Notes: generated by a model not told the origin, from the letters alone. A DNA stretch of 64,000 nt from Sulfuricella sp. (GCA_018336195.1 JAGXQV010000211.1:122541-186540); one strand, 5' to 3'. Positions 37,801-47,401 are shown, numbered from the stretch's first letter. Made by a program: numbers and translations.

Positions 37801-38190
37801 ATGAAAGTATTTATCGTGGAAGACGCCGAGTTGATGCGCCAACACCTGGTCAGCATGCTGGTGGAAATTCCCGGCATCAAGATCAGCGGCTATGCGGTGA
37901 ATGAAACATCGGCAATCGCCCATGTCGATGAGGTGCGCCCCGACGTGGTGATCCTCGATCTCAGCCTGCAGGACGGGTCGGGAATCAGCGTGCTCGAACA
38001 CATCAAGAAAAACCGCCCCGAAACCAAGGTGATGGTGCTGACCAATTACACCGACGATTTTTACTTCAATCGCTGCAAACGGGCCGGTGCCGACTATTTT
38101 TTCGACAAGTCCTTCCAGTTCATGAAAGTCGGCGCGGCATTATGGCAACTCATACATGCCGGCCGAAGCGGGGTCGATCCGGAGGTCTGA
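37801..38190 (+). CDS. Single-domain response regulator
   Basis: This 129-residue receiver-only protein starts MKVFIVEDAELMRQHL, with phospho-Asp53 in VVILDLSLQDG, Thr/Ser in VLTNYT and Lys in FFDKSF. It lacks an output domain, so it acts by protein contact or as a phosphate sink. GGGGGAGAG lies just before the ATG. The regulator and kinase upstream are possible partners. Confidence 0.85.
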   Translation: MKVFIVEDAELMRQHLVSMLVEIPGIKISGYAVNETSAIAHVDEVRPDVVILDLSLQDGSGISVLEHIKKNRPETKVMVLTNYTDDFYFNRCKRAGADYFFDKSFQFMKVGAALWQLIHAGRSGVDPEV

Positions 38191-38316
38191 CTCGGGATTT
38201 GGAAAAGCCGGGGGATGGGGTTCATGGCACGGATTTTCGACTGGTCGCGATGCGGCATCGCCGCCGGGAAGGGCGGTAGGGCTTAATCCGCGCCACCAGA
38301 AATCGCACGCTGGATG

Positions 38317-38344
38317 TTGACCAATCCCACAGACGAAATATACT
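38317..38344 (+). promoter_or_regulatory. Sigma-70-type promoter candidate for the MCP-cheY genes
   Basis: TTGACC (38317-38322) and TATACT (38339-38344) are separated by 16 bases. They lie 128 bases before the MCP-like start, in a 281-base gap with no gene. The two hexamers are close to consensus (five of six and five of six). Confidence 0.5.
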
Positions 38345-38471
38345 TGTCCACCTGCATCAACGGGAGCGGGTTGATTCGAGGACTACGCATCAAACTGATT
38401 ACGACCGTCGGGCGAGTTGCCCGAAACCCGCTTTGGGAATCATGACCGGCATTAGGCAAGGGATAAACGCA

Positions 38472-39653
38472 ATGGAAACAAAAGGAGATGCCTGGATGTG
38501 GCTGGCACCGCTGATTTGCGGTGGCGCGGGAGTCGCAGCAGTGCTGGGGGTGTCGGGGATGAGCGGTTCCGGGATTCAATTTTCCCTCGCCCTGGCGGTG
38601 CTGACCGCCGGATGCGCCTGGGGCAGCGCGTTTCGCCAGCGCGAATTGCTGGCCAACCTGGCGCGCCAGGCGTTCAGCAGGGAAGAGCCGCTACAGCAGG
38701 CAGCCCAGAATCAAGGGGTCGCCGGCCTGGACCAGGTGTGCGACAAGGCCGCGCCGATCTGGGTAAAGCAGATCGAAACCGCTCGCAGCCAGACCGAAGA
38801 AGGCATTACCGAAGTGGCGGCGCGCTTTGCCGCGATTGTCGAGCGCTTGCAGGCATCGGTGCTGGCTTCGCAGCAATCCACCGGGAGCAGCGACGGTGCC
38901 TCGCTGGCGCAAAGCGAAGCCGACCTGATCGCGGTCAACCGTTCCATGGATGCCGCCCTGAAAAAGCGCGCCGAGATGGTGCGCGACGTGCGCGAACTGG
39001 TTTCCTACACCGCCGAGTTGAAAAATATGGCGACCGAAGTCGCCGAAATCGCCTCGCAAACCAACCTCCTGGCACTTAACGCCGCCATCGAGGCGGCGCG
39101 CGCCGGCGAGGCGGGGCGCGGTTTTGCGGTGGTTGCCGACGAAGTGCGCAAGCTCTCCAGCCTGTCTAGCGATACCGGCAAGAAAATGACCGAAAAGGTC
39201 AACGTCATCAACGGCGCGATTGCCGCGGTAATCAACGTCGCGGAGAAATTCGGCGACGACGACACGCGCTCGGTGGTCGATGCCGAAGCTACCATCCGCC
39301 GCGTGCTCGCCAGTTTCGAATCGGTCACCAGCGGTCTGACCGCCTCCACCGACTTGCTGCGCCGCGAAAGCGAAGGCATTAGCGCGGAAATCTCCGACGC
39401 GCTGGTGTATCTACAGTTTCAGGATCGGGTCAGCCAGATTCTCTCCCACGTCCGCAACAATCTCGACGGGCTGCATGGCCGTCTTCGCCAATACCTGAGC
39501 GAACGCGGCAACGGCAACGCTCCCGCCATCGACGCCAACGCCTGGTTGAACGACATGGAACTGGGCTATACCACCGTCGAGCAACGTCGCAACCACGGCA
39601 GCCGCAGCGCCCCTGCCGCAGCGCCGGAAGCGACCGGCATCACCTTTTTTTAG
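38472..39653 (+). CDS. Short methyl-accepting chemotaxis-like protein
   Basis: This 393-residue protein has two closely spaced hydrophobic segments at about 9-50 with almost no periplasmic part. A cytoplasmic signalling domain follows with the hairpin-tip motif [22 protein letters not shown]...[13 protein letters not shown]. The C-terminal part ([17 protein letters not shown]) resembles short receptor-like proteins that pair with a dedicated CheY. I start at METKGDAW behind AAGGGA. cheY follows after 12 bases. Confidence 0.85.
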   Translation: METKGDAWMWLAPLICGGAGVAAVLGVSGMSGSGIQFSLALAVLTAGCAWGSAFRQRELLANLARQAFSREEPLQQAAQNQGVAGLDQVCDKAAPIWVKQIETARSQTEEGITEVAARFAAIVERLQASVLASQQSTGSSDGASLAQSEADLIAVNRSMDAALKKRAEMVRDVRELVSYTAELKNMATEVAEIASQTNLLALNAAIEAARAGEAGRGFAVVADEVRKLSSLSSDTGKKMTEKVNVINGAIAAVINVAEKFGDDDTRSVVDAEATIRRVLASFESVTSGLTASTDLLRRESEGISAEISDALVYLQFQDRVSQILSHVRNNLDGLHGRLRQYLSERGNGNAPAIDANAWLNDMELGYTTVEQRRNHGSRSAPAAAPEATGITFF

Positions 39654-39665
39654 CAGGAGAAACAC

Positions 39666-40037
39666 ATGGCCAAGACCATTATGATCGTCGACGACTCGGC
39701 TTCCTTGCGGCAAGTCGTCGGCATCGCCCTGAAAGGGGCCGGATACGACGTGATCGAAGCGTGCGACGGCAAGGATGCGTTGACCAAGCTCAACGCCAAC
39801 AGCAAGGTGCACCTGATAATCAGCGATGTGAACATGCCCAACATGGATGGCATCACCTTCGTCAAGGAAGCCAAGAAGATGCCCAACCTCAAGTTCACCC
39901 CGGTCATCATGCTCACCACCGAGGCTACCGAAGCGAAAAAGGCGGAAGGACAAGCGGCGGGGGCCAAGGCGTGGGTGGTCAAGCCCTTCCAGCCCGCGCA
40001 GATGCTGGCGGCGGTGGCAAAACTGGTAATGCCGTGA
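39666..40037 (+). CDS. cheY: CheY-type chemotaxis response regulator
   Basis: This 123-residue single receiver has the acid pocket MIVDDS, phospho-Asp54 in LIISDVNMPNMDG, Thr in MLTTEAT and Lys in WVVKPFQP. The sequence is closest to CheY proteins found in cheA operons. GCAGGAGA precedes the ATG. The cheA gene lies downstream beyond a repeat region, a STAS gene and an inserted element. Confidence 0.9.
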   Translation: MAKTIMIVDDSASLRQVVGIALKGAGYDVIEACDGKDALTKLNANSKVHLIISDVNMPNMDGITFVKEAKKMPNLKFTPVIMLTTEATEAKKAEGQAAGAKAWVVKPFQPAQMLAAVAKLVMP

Positions 40038-40043
40038 AAAGGC

Positions 40044-40229
40044 AGTGTTAAGTGCTTAGTGCTTAGTGCTTAGTGCTTAGTGCTTAGTGCTTAGTGCTTA
40101 GTGCTTAGTGCTTAGTGTTTAGTGGTTAAGTTAGGGGAAATGTATTTCGTGCATGGCTAAATATTTCAAAAATGTGCGCGCAGCGCACACATCAACTCAA
40201 CACTGAACACTCAAAACTAAAAACTATCA
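40044..40229. repeat. Tandem heptamer array (AGTGCTT)n with inverted partner
   Basis: Nine exact AGTGCTT units run head-to-tail from 40051 to 40113. They are flanked by degenerate units (AGTGTTA at 40044; AGTGTTT and AGTGGTT to 40127). After about 50 bases containing the hairpin TGTGCGC-gca-GCGCACA, a complementary arm CAACACTGAACACTCAAAAC follows near 40199-40220. The whole is a large imperfect palindrome between cheY and the STAS gene. Related words occur at 43136-43230 and 50577-50715. Confidence 0.9.
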
Positions 40230-40232
40230 AAA

Positions 40233-40550
40233 ATGGATATTCGCATTGATGAAGCCGCTGACGGCGTGTGTCGCGTCCTCCCCGCCGGGGAAATGACGAT
40301 ATACCACGCCGCCGAAATGAAAGCCCCGTTGCTGGCGTGTATCGCGCGCTGCCGGGAAATGGAGATCAACCTTTCCGAAGTCGTCGAACTCGATACCGCG
40401 GGCTTCCAATTGTTGCTGTTGGCGAAGCGCGAGGCGATGCGCGTCGGCAAACCCTTGCGCCTGGTGGCGCACAGTCCGGCGACCCTGGAAGTGTTGGACT
40501 TGTTCAACATGGCTTCCTATTTCGGCGATCCGGTCGTGATTTCCGGCTGA
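40233..40550 (+). CDS. STAS-domain protein (anti-anti-sigma-like)
   Basis: This 105-residue STAS fold has the signature VVELDTAGFQLLLLAKREA. Thr55 occupies the position usually phosphorylated in SpoIIAA-like proteins, where Ser is commoner. STAS genes of this type often precede cheA in chemotaxis clusters. No anti-sigma kinase is in the window, but a SpoIIE-type phosphatase is encoded at 28716-29876. In the original arrangement it lay 15 bases or so before cheA. Confidence 0.85.
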   Translation: MDIRIDEAADGVCRVLPAGEMTIYHAAEMKAPLLACIARCREMEINLSEVVELDTAGFQLLLLAKREAMRVGKPLRLVAHSPATLEVLDLFNMASYFGDPVVISG

Positions 40551-40561
40551 CGAGGAATAAT

Positions 40562-40881
40562 CCTAAAAACCGCAGTTGACCGCTCGCCATGATGGATACG
40601 ATATTGGTTTTAATAAGCTTTGCCTGTGATTTTACTTTCACCAATTTGGTGAGACCGCTACGGGCCGGATTGCACGATTTATCTGGTGGATTGCTGCGTT
40701 GTCGCACCCTTGTTCCGGCTTTGCCGGATTACAAGGGTGGTGATGCCCTTTACGGGTACAACTCCTTGGAATGGAATAGCCATTCCGCGTCGTTGCGCCT
40801 TGCAATCCGCCCCGAAGGAAGTGCCCTTGGGGTACGCCCGATAAACCGCACACTCCAACCCGTCCAACTGAGGTTTTTAGG
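40562..40881. mobile_element. Structured MITE-like element, copy 2
   Basis: This 320-base relative of 36705-37025 lies between the STAS gene and cheA. Its ends CCTAAAAACC(G)CAGTTG and CAACTGAGGTTTTTAGG pair with one G/A mismatch. The flanks are ATAAT (40557-40561) and ATAAA (40882-40886), a target duplication with one difference. Removing the element restores GAGGAATAAACC before the cheA ATG, a good ribosome site. Hairpins shared with copy 1 include ACCCTTGT/ACAAGGGT and TTCACC/GGTGA, and the loops differ. AGGA at the element's right end probably serves cheA now. Confidence 0.85.
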
Positions 40882-40888
40882 ATAAACC

Positions 40889-43126
40889 ATGGACATGGAA
40901 CAAGCCCTGCAAACCTTCCTGGCGGAAAGCCGGGAACTGCTCCAGGCCATGGAAGAGGGGCTCCTCAACCTGGAATCCCAGCCTGACGACAGCGAAGCGA
41001 TCGGCGCGGTATTCCGCGCAGCGCACACCATCAAGGGGTCGGCCGGCCTGTTCGGCCTGGACGACATCGTCGCCTTCACCCATGTCGCGGAAAACCTGCT
41101 CGACAAGGTGCGTAGCGGCAGTGTGCCCATCGATGCCAACCTCATCGCGGTGTTGCTGGAGTCCGGCGACCACATCGGCGCCCTGGTGGATCGGGTGGCG
41201 GAAAACCGCACTACGCTGGACGAGGCGACCCGCCTGAGCGGTGAGGCGCTGTTGACGAATCTGCGCACCTTCCTGAGTGCCGGTGCGCCGCAATCGCCAA
41301 CCGCATCCGCCCCGCCCCCGCCGGGCGCCGGGGTTCCGGTGGAACATCAAAGCGATGTGCAATCCTGCGGCGGCGGCCCGGTCGGTAGCGATAGCTGGCA
41401 CATTTCCCTGCGTTTCGGCCATGACGTGCTGAAAAGCGGCATGGATCCCCTGTCTTTCATCCGCTATCTCGCCACCCTCGGCGAAATCGTGTCGGTCGCC
41501 ACCCTGCCCGACGCCATGCCGACGGCGGATAGCATGGATGCCGAGTGCTGCTACCTGGGCTTCGAAATCGACCTGAAAAGCGATGCCGACAAGGCCGCCA
41601 TCGAAGGGGTGTTCGAATTCGTGCGCGACGAATGCAATCTGCGCATCCTCCCGCCGCACAGCCGCATCGAGGAATTCATCCAGCTCATCAACGAATTGCC
41701 GGAAGACAAGGTGCGCCTTGGCGAAATCCTCATCAACAGCGGGGTGGTCACGCAAAAGGAACGCGACGAGATGTTGCTGTGCCAGTCGATGCGCGCCGCG
41801 GTTTCGGAAACCCTGGCGACGCCCAGCGAAGCTGCGCCGGTGCCGCCGCTCGGTGAGATGCTGGTGCGCGAAGGCTTTGTCCAGAAGGAACTGGTCGATG
41901 CCGCGCTGGAAAAGCAGAAACAGGCGCGCGACAACAAGGCCCAGGAAAACAAATACATCCGCGTCCATGCCGACAAGCTCGACAGCCTCATCAACCTGGT
42001 CGGCGAACTGGTCATCACCGGCGCGGCGGCCGGCCTGCAGGCCAAGCGCTTGCGCGATGCGCCCCTGTTGGAGACGACGTCGAGCATGTCGCGACTGGTC
42101 GAGGAAATCCGCGACGGCGCGCTGCAACTGCGGATGGTGCAGATCGGCGAGACATTCAGCCGTTTCAACCGGGTGGTGCGCGACGTCGGCAAGGAATTGG
42201 GCAAGGATATCGGCCTGGTGATCGGCGGTGCGGAAACGGAATTGGACAAGTCGGTGGTGGAAAAAATCGGCGACCCGCTCATGCACCTGGTGCGCAACAG
42301 CATGGATCACGGCATCGAACCCGCCGAGGTGCGGGGGAGCCGCGGCAAACCCGCCAAGGGCACGGTACGCCTCAACGCTTTCCATGAGTCGGGCAGCATC
42401 GTCATTGAAGTCGGCGACGACGGGGGCGGACTGAAGCGCGAAAAAATCCTCGCCAAAGCCCTGGAAAAAGGCCTGGTGACGCCCAACCAAGTGCTTACCG
42501 ACAAGGAAGTCTACGCCCTGATTTTCGAAGCGGGCTTTTCCACCGCCGAGGCCGTCACCAATCTGTCCGGGCGCGGCGTCGGGATGGATGTGGTCCGGCG
42601 CAACATCGAAGCGCTGCGCGGCACGGTGGAAATCGACAGCCGGGAGATGGTGGGTACCACCATGCGCATCCGCCTGCCGCTGACCCTGGCGATCATCGAC
42701 GGCTTCATGATGGGGGTGGGCAGCGAGACTTACGTGGCGCCGCTCGACATGGTAATGGAATGCCTCGAACTGAACCCCGCCCAGCGCCTGGAAACCCGTA
42801 CCCACAGCTATATCGAACTGCGCGGCGGGGTGTTGCCGGTGATCCGCCTGCGCGACCATTTTCGCAGCCAGGGCAAAATCGGCAAGCGCGAAAACGTGGT
42901 GGTGGTGCAGTACGCCGGGCAACTGGCCGGGCTGGTGGTGGACGAACTGATGGGCGAATACCAGACCGTCATCAAGCCGCTCGGTAAACTGTTCGGCAAC
43001 CTGAAGGGCATCGGCGGCTCGACTATCCTGGGCAGCGGCGAAGTGGCATTGCTGCTCGACATCCCGGCACTGATCCAGGATACCGTGGCCCGCGAAGCGA
43101 AAAATTATGTGGCGTTGAGCGCCTGA
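40889..43126 (+). CDS. cheA: Chemotaxis histidine kinase CheA
   Basis: This is a 745-residue CheA. The P1 phosphotransfer domain has His46 in AAHTIKGSAGLFG. A variable middle region contains two segments of MshEN-like pattern, RLGEILINSGVVTQKERDEMLLCQ-type near 276-299 and LGEMLVREGFVQKEL near 321. P3 dimerisation begins near IRVHADKLDSLINLVGEL. The P4 ATPase has LVRNSMDHGIE, GDDGGGL and GRGVGMDVV, and P5 (CheW-like) forms the C-terminus. It couples the receptors in this cluster to CheY and CheB. A mobile element lies directly upstream. Confidence 0.95.
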   Translation: MDMEQALQTFLAESRELLQAMEEGLLNLESQPDDSEAIGAVFRAAHTIKGSAGLFGLDDIVAFTHVAENLLDKVRSGSVPIDANLIAVLLESGDHIGALVDRVAENRTTLDEATRLSGEALLTNLRTFLSAGAPQSPTASAPPPPGAGVPVEHQSDVQSCGGGPVGSDSWHISLRFGHDVLKSGMDPLSFIRYLATLGEIVSVATLPDAMPTADSMDAECCYLGFEIDLKSDADKAAIEGVFEFVRDECNLRILPPHSRIEEFIQLINELPEDKVRLGEILINSGVVTQKERDEMLLCQSMRAAVSETLATPSEAAPVPPLGEMLVREGFVQKELVDAALEKQKQARDNKAQENKYIRVHADKLDSLINLVGELVITGAAAGLQAKRLRDAPLLETTSSMSRLVEEIRDGALQLRMVQIGETFSRFNRVVRDVGKELGKDIGLVIGGAETELDKSVVEKIGDPLMHLVRNSMDHGIEPAEVRGSRGKPAKGTVRLNAFHESGSIVIEVGDDGGGLKREKILAKALEKGLVTPNQVLTDKEVYALIFEAGFSTAEAVTNLSGRGVGMDVVRRNIEALRGTVEIDSREMVGTTMRIRLPLTLAIIDGFMMGVGSETYVAPLDMVMECLELNPAQRLETRTHSYIELRGGVLPVIRLRDHFRSQGKIGKRENVVVVQYAGQLAGLVVDELMGEYQTVIKPLGKLFGNLKGIGGSTILGSGEVALLLDIPALIQDTVAREAKNYVALSA

Positions 43127-43135
43127 TTGAAATGC

Positions 43136-43230
43136 GGTTTTGAGTGCTTGGTGGCGGTGTGCGTTTTGCGCACGGTGTTTTGAGAACACCCGTTCCACAA
43201 CTGAACCACCAAGCATTCGAAACTAAAAAC
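43136..43230. repeat. Palindromic intergenic repeat, AGTGCTTGGTGG type
   Basis: GGTTTTGAGTGCTTGGTGG (43136-43154) is repeated in inverted form at 43206-43224 (16 of 19 positions). Between the arms are a hairpin GTGCG-tttt-CGCAC-like segment and GGTGTT/AACACC. It fills the cheA-mcp gap. The layout (outer word arms, central GCGC hairpin) is the same as at 40044-40229 and 50577-50715. Confidence 0.8.
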
Positions 43231-43253
43231 TGACCTAAACGAGGGGATAAAAA

Positions 43254-46028
43254 ATGCGAACCAATCTGCCGGTGACGGGTGTGGAGCGGGATTTCCGCGA
43301 TGGCGAGACCATCGTCTCCAAAACCGACCTGAAGGGCGTGATTACCTACGTCAATCCCTACTTCTGCGAGATGAGCGGCTATAGCGAACAGGAATCGCTG
43401 GGTCAACCGCACAACTACATCCGCCATCCCGACATGCCGGTAGAGGCTTTCGCCGACTTGTGGGATACCCTCAAAAAAGGCCAGCCGTGGACCGGCATGG
43501 TCAAGAACCGCTGCAAGAACGGCGACTATTACTGGGTTGAAGCCAACGTCACGCCGATCCGCGAAAACGGTCAAACGGTCGGCTACATCTCGGTGCGCAG
43601 CAAGCCCAGCCGCACCCAGGTGGAAGCCGCCGCACGGATTTATCAGGAACTCAGCGAAGGCCGCAGCCGCTATCGCATCCGCGAAGGCAAGGCAGTCAAA
43701 CCCAGCTTGCTGCGCTGGCTGAACCCCTTCCGCAACGTCAGCATCCTCGGACAACAGGTGTTCGCGGTGATTTTCTCATCGCTGTTCCTGGCCGGCATAG
43801 GCTATCTCGGCATGAGCGGCATGAGCAGTTCCAACGAGCGTCTCGACGAAGTGTTCAACCGGCGCCTGCTGCCTTCCGACCAGATTGCCCGCATCGACAG
43901 CCTGATGCGCGAGAACCGCACTCAATTGCTGCTCGCCAACATGCACGACCCGCGCAAGCCGGAAAGCAAGCTGCACGACCATCCGATTTCCATGCATCTC
44001 GACATGATCGAGGCGAACGTCGCGACCATCGGCGACATCTGGAAAAGCTACAGCGCCAAGGAAATGGCGGCGGACGAAAAAGTGCTGGCCGACAAATTCA
44101 CCGAAAATCGTACGCGCTTCGTCAAGGAAGGCCTCAAACCCGCTGTCGAGTTGCTGCGCCAGAGCAACTTCAACGAAGCCGCCACCCACATCGTCAAGAC
44201 GGTCAACCCGACTTACGCCACCGCCGGCAAGGACGTCGCCGCCCTGATCAAGTACCAGCAGGACGCCGCCCGCCAGGAATTCGCCGACGCCCAGCAGCGT
44301 TATGCCCAACTGCGCCAGATCGCGATTTTCTGGATTATCGGCGGCATCCTGATGACCAGTCTGATCGGCGTGATGACCATCCGTGCCGTCGCCATCCCGT
44401 TACGCGCTGCCGTCGGTTATTTCGACCGGATTTCGCAGGGCTATTACGACAACCGCATCGAAGTCAAAAACCAGGATGAAATCGGCAAGGTACTGAATGC
44501 CCTGCGCGCCATGCAGATCAAGCTGGGTTTCGACATCAACGACGCCCGGCGCCGTGCCGACGAATCCTCGCGGATCACCAACGCGCTGGACAACGCCTCC
44601 ACCGGCATCATGATCACCGACAACGAGCTCAATATCATTTACCTCAACAAATCGGTGCAGGTCATGCTGAAAAAGGCCGAAGCCGACATCCGCAAGGAAC
44701 TGCTCAACTTCAGCGCCGATACCTTGCTCGGCGCGAATATCGACAGTTTCCACAAAAATCCGTCGCATCAGCGCAATTTGCTGAAAACCTTCACCGCCAC
44801 CTATCGTACCGCCATCGAAATCGGCGGACGCACTTTCCGCCTGGCCGCCAATCCGGTTTTCAACGCTGGCGGCCAACGCATCGGCGCATCGGTGGAATGG
44901 ATCGATGCCAGCGAGGAAGTCATGGTCGAAAACGAAGTCAAGGCCATCGTCCAGGCCGCGGTAGCGGGCGACTTGTCGCAGCGCATCGCGATGGAAGGCA
45001 AGGAAGGTTTCATGAAAGTGCTGGGCGACGGCATCAACGATCTTACCGGTGCGGCAGCAGAAGTCATCGGCGAAGCCGTGCAGGTGATGGAAAGCGTCTC
45101 GCAAGGCGACCTCACCCGCACCATGGAGCGCGAGCAGCAGGGCATGTTCAAGCGGCTCAAGGACGCGGCCAACGGTACCGTGGAGAAGCTCTCCGATACC
45201 ATTACCGATGTGCGCAACGCGGCGAACTCGCTTTCCAGCGCCGCCGAGGAGATCAGCGCGACCTCGCAGAGCCTCAGCCAGGGTGCCAGCGAACAGGCGG
45301 CCAGCGTCGAGGAAACCAGTGCCGCCATCGAACAGATGTCGGCCTCGGTCAGCCAGAACGCCGGCAATGCCAAGGTCACCGACGGGATGGCCTCCAAAGC
45401 CGCCAAGGAAGCCGCCGAAGGCGGCGAGGCGGTGAAATCCACGGTTACGGCAATGAAGCAGATTGCCGCCAAGATCGGCATCATCGACGACATCGCCTAC
45501 CAGACCAACCTGCTCGCCCTCAACGCGGCCATCGAGGCGGCGCGCGCCGGCGAGCACGGCAAGGGCTTCGCGGTGGTGGCGGCGGAAGTGCGCAAACTGG
45601 CGGAGCGCAGCCAGATCGCCGCGCAGGAAATTTCCGAAGTGGCGGGCAGCAGCGTGGAACTGGCGGAACACGCCGGCAAGCTGCTCGACGAGATGGTGCC
45701 GTCGATCGGCAAGACTTCCGACCTGGTGCAGGAGATTGCCGCGGCGTCCGACGAGCAATCGTCCGGCATCGGCCAGATCAATTCCGCCATGGACCAACTC
45801 AACCAGACCACCCAGCAAAACGCCAGCGCCTCCGAGGAATTGGCGGCAACCGCCGAGGAAATGAGCAGTCAGGCCGAAAAACTCCAGCAGATGATGGCCT
45901 TTTTCAAGGTCGATAGCGCCGTGCCGGTTCGCGATGCCCATCAGTACCGCAACGCGCCGCCGAAAAAGGCGGCCAGCCAGTTGTCCGCGGCAATTACGCC
46001 CAACGAGCGGGATTTCGTGCGGTTTTAA
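43254..46028 (+). CDS. Methyl-accepting chemotaxis protein with Aer-like PAS and extra sensory domains
   Basis: This 924-residue receptor starts with a cytoplasmic Aer-type PAS domain (about 15-125: [24 protein letters not shown]). Transmembrane helix 1 is near 165-182 and a four-helix periplasmic domain is near 185-360. Helix 2 is near 355-380, followed by HAMP, a second PAS (about 440-560), more HAMP-like repeats, and the signalling hairpin ([41 protein letters not shown]). The C-terminus (NERDFVRF) is not a CheR-binding pentapeptide. Cytosolic and periplasmic sensing are combined in one receptor. Confidence 0.92.
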   Translation: MRTNLPVTGVERDFRDGETIVSKTDLKGVITYVNPYFCEMSGYSEQESLGQPHNYIRHPDMPVEAFADLWDTLKKGQPWTGMVKNRCKNGDYYWVEANVTPIRENGQTVGYISVRSKPSRTQVEAAARIYQELSEGRSRYRIREGKAVKPSLLRWLNPFRNVSILGQQVFAVIFSSLFLAGIGYLGMSGMSSSNERLDEVFNRRLLPSDQIARIDSLMRENRTQLLLANMHDPRKPESKLHDHPISMHLDMIEANVATIGDIWKSYSAKEMAADEKVLADKFTENRTRFVKEGLKPAVELLRQSNFNEAATHIVKTVNPTYATAGKDVAALIKYQQDAARQEFADAQQRYAQLRQIAIFWIIGGILMTSLIGVMTIRAVAIPLRAAVGYFDRISQGYYDNRIEVKNQDEIGKVLNALRAMQIKLGFDINDARRRADESSRITNALDNASTGIMITDNELNIIYLNKSVQVMLKKAEADIRKELLNFSADTLLGANIDSFHKNPSHQRNLLKTFTATYRTAIEIGGRTFRLAANPVFNAGGQRIGASVEWIDASEEVMVENEVKAIVQAAVAGDLSQRIAMEGKEGFMKVLGDGINDLTGAAAEVIGEAVQVMESVSQGDLTRTMEREQQGMFKRLKDAANGTVEKLSDTITDVRNAANSLSSAAEEISATSQSLSQGASEQAASVEETSAAIEQMSASVSQNAGNAKVTDGMASKAAKEAAEGGEAVKSTVTAMKQIAAKIGIIDDIAYQTNLLALNAAIEAARAGEHGKGFAVVAAEVRKLAERSQIAAQEISEVAGSSVELAEHAGKLLDEMVPSIGKTSDLVQEIAAASDEQSSGIGQINSAMDQLNQTTQQNASASEELAATAEEMSSQAEKLQQMMAFFKVDSAVPVRDAHQYRNAPPKKAASQLSAAITPNERDFVRF

Positions 46029-46090
46029 TCTCTGTATTCTGTCAAATGATGTCAAAATATGACGACAATGTATTTTGAATTGAGCTCCGC

Positions 46091-46152
46091 GGTAATGGGT
46101 GATGGGGAATGGGTGATGAAAACCACTCTCCCATTACCCATCACTCATTACC
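46091..46152. repeat. Palindrome of GGGTAATG/GGGTGATG words
   Basis: The left arm 46091-46112 (GGTAATGGGTGATGGGGAAT then GG) pairs with 46131-46152 with two mismatches in 22 positions, around an 18-base loop. The arms consist of near-tandem 7-8-base words. It lies in the 168-base gap between the large receptor gene and cheW. There is no U-run and no open frame. Confidence 0.8.
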
Positions 46153-46196
46153 CATCACCTTGTTTGGCTCCGGCTCGTCCGGGTTAGGAGAGCATT

Positions 46197-46745
46197 ATGG
46201 GTGCCGTTGTCCAAGCGAATAGCCAAGTCGCCGCTGTCGAGGAAAACCAGGGCCAGTTCCTGACTTTTCTGCTGGGGGGGGAAATGTTTGCCATCCCCAT
46301 CCTCAACATCAAGGAAATCATCGAATACGGCAGCTTGACCAGCGTGCCGATGATGCCTGCCTTCATCCGCGGGGTCATCAACCTGCGCGGCAGGGTGGTC
46401 CCGGTGGTGGACATCGCCCAGCGCTTCGGGCGGAACCCCACCGCCGTCACCCGCCGCACCTGTATCGTCATTGTCGAAATCGTCGCGGACGGCGAACGGC
46501 TGGATGTCGGGATGGTCGTCGATTCGGTCAGTGAAGTCCTGGAAATACCACATGGTGAAATCGAGCCGCCACCGAGCTTCGGCGCACGCATCCGCGCTGA
46601 TTTCATTTACGGCATGGGCAAGATCTCCGGCAAGTTCGTGGTCATCCTGAATGTCGACAAAGTGCTTTCCATTGAAGAAATGGCCTTGCTCGGCCAAGCT
46701 GGAAACGCTGCGCCAGACGCCTTGCCTGCCTCCGCGGCGGGCTGA
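46197..46745 (+). CDS. cheW: Chemotaxis coupling protein CheW
   Basis: This 182-residue CheW-fold adaptor bridges receptors and CheA. Diagnostic parts are FLTFLLGGEMFAIPILNIKEI, MPAFIRGVINLRGRVVPVVDI and MVVDSVSEVLEI. An Ala-rich tail follows the domain. TTAGGAGAGC provides a strong ribosome site before the ATG. Confidence 0.95.
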   Translation: MGAVVQANSQVAAVEENQGQFLTFLLGGEMFAIPILNIKEIIEYGSLTSVPMMPAFIRGVINLRGRVVPVVDIAQRFGRNPTAVTRRTCIVIVEIVADGERLDVGMVVDSVSEVLEIPHGEIEPPPSFGARIRADFIYGMGKISGKFVVILNVDKVLSIEEMALLGQAGNAAPDALPASAAG

Positions 46746-46876
46746 GCCGCCACGCGGCGCTAACCCGGGTTGCCATGCCGATATTGCGCCGCATCACGGA
46801 AATCGGAGTATTCTGGACGTATCCCCCTCAACCAGCCGGCATCCCGTGTCATCTTGCTTGCCGGATATACTGAGCA

Positions 46877-47401
46877 ATGAAGCTGCTGAGTAACGAAAGT
46901 TGTATCGAGATCTATCTCCTGCCCGGTGAAATTCACTTTGGCCAGGAGAATACCCGCATCCACACCGTGCTCGGTTCGTGCGTTTCGATTTCCCTGTGGC
47001 ACCCGCATACGTGCAGCGGCGGCATGTGCCATTTCATGCTGCCCAGCCGGGGCAAGCACCACGGCGGCAGTCTCGACGGACGCTATGCCGATGAGGCCGT
47101 GGAACTGCTGCTGGATGAAATTCGCGCCGGCAATTTCCATCCCAGCGCCTACCAGGTCAAATTGTTCGGCGGCGGCAACATGTTTCAGAGCGACCGCCCG
47201 GAAGGCAGTTTCGACGTGGCACGCGACAATGTCCTGGCGGCTCGCACGCTGCTCGGCAAAGCCGGCTTCGCCATCCATGCCGAAGATGTCGGCGGCAAGG
47301 GCCACCGCCGCATCATCTTCGACATCGCCAGCGGCAACGTGTGGGTGCGCCACGAAAAAATCTCCGTCGTACAGGCGATGGCAAGGCCGACGCTGCGATG
47401 A
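46877..47401 (+). CDS. cheD: Chemoreceptor glutamine deamidase CheD
   Basis: This 174-residue enzyme deamidates glutamines on chemoreceptors. The catalytic residues are visible: Cys35 in [12 protein letters not shown] and His52 in [11 protein letters not shown], separated by 17 residues as in characterised CheD. It precedes cheB with a 4-base overlap. cheR, normally found near cheD and cheB, is absent; the 131 bases before cheD hold no open frame I can support. Confidence 0.93.
   Translation: MKLLSNESCIEIYLLPGEIHFGQENTRIHTVLGSCVSISLWHPHTCSGGMCHFMLPSRGKHHGGSLDGRYADEAVELLLDEIRAGNFHPSAYQVKLFGGGNMFQSDRPEGSFDVARDNVLAARTLLGKAGFAIHAEDVGGKGHRRIIFDIASGNVWVRHEKISVVQAMARPTLR

Noticed and set aside
38283..38579. 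98-codon minus-strand frame upstream of the MCP-like gene
   Set aside because: It overlaps the promoter candidate and the MCP start, shows no domain and has unusual composition.
40044..40127. Tandem heptamers as a CRISPR array
   Set aside because: Units are 7 bases, contiguous, without spacers, and no cas genes are nearby.
40877..43216. A 779-codon open frame on the minus strand across cheA
   Set aside because: It is antisense to a well-supported cheA, its composition is typical of third-position GC shadows (His/Gln/Asp-rich), and it shows no domain. The same applies to the long antisense frames over the membrane kinase (33518-35857), the large MCP (44400-46055) and fimV (9504-10952).
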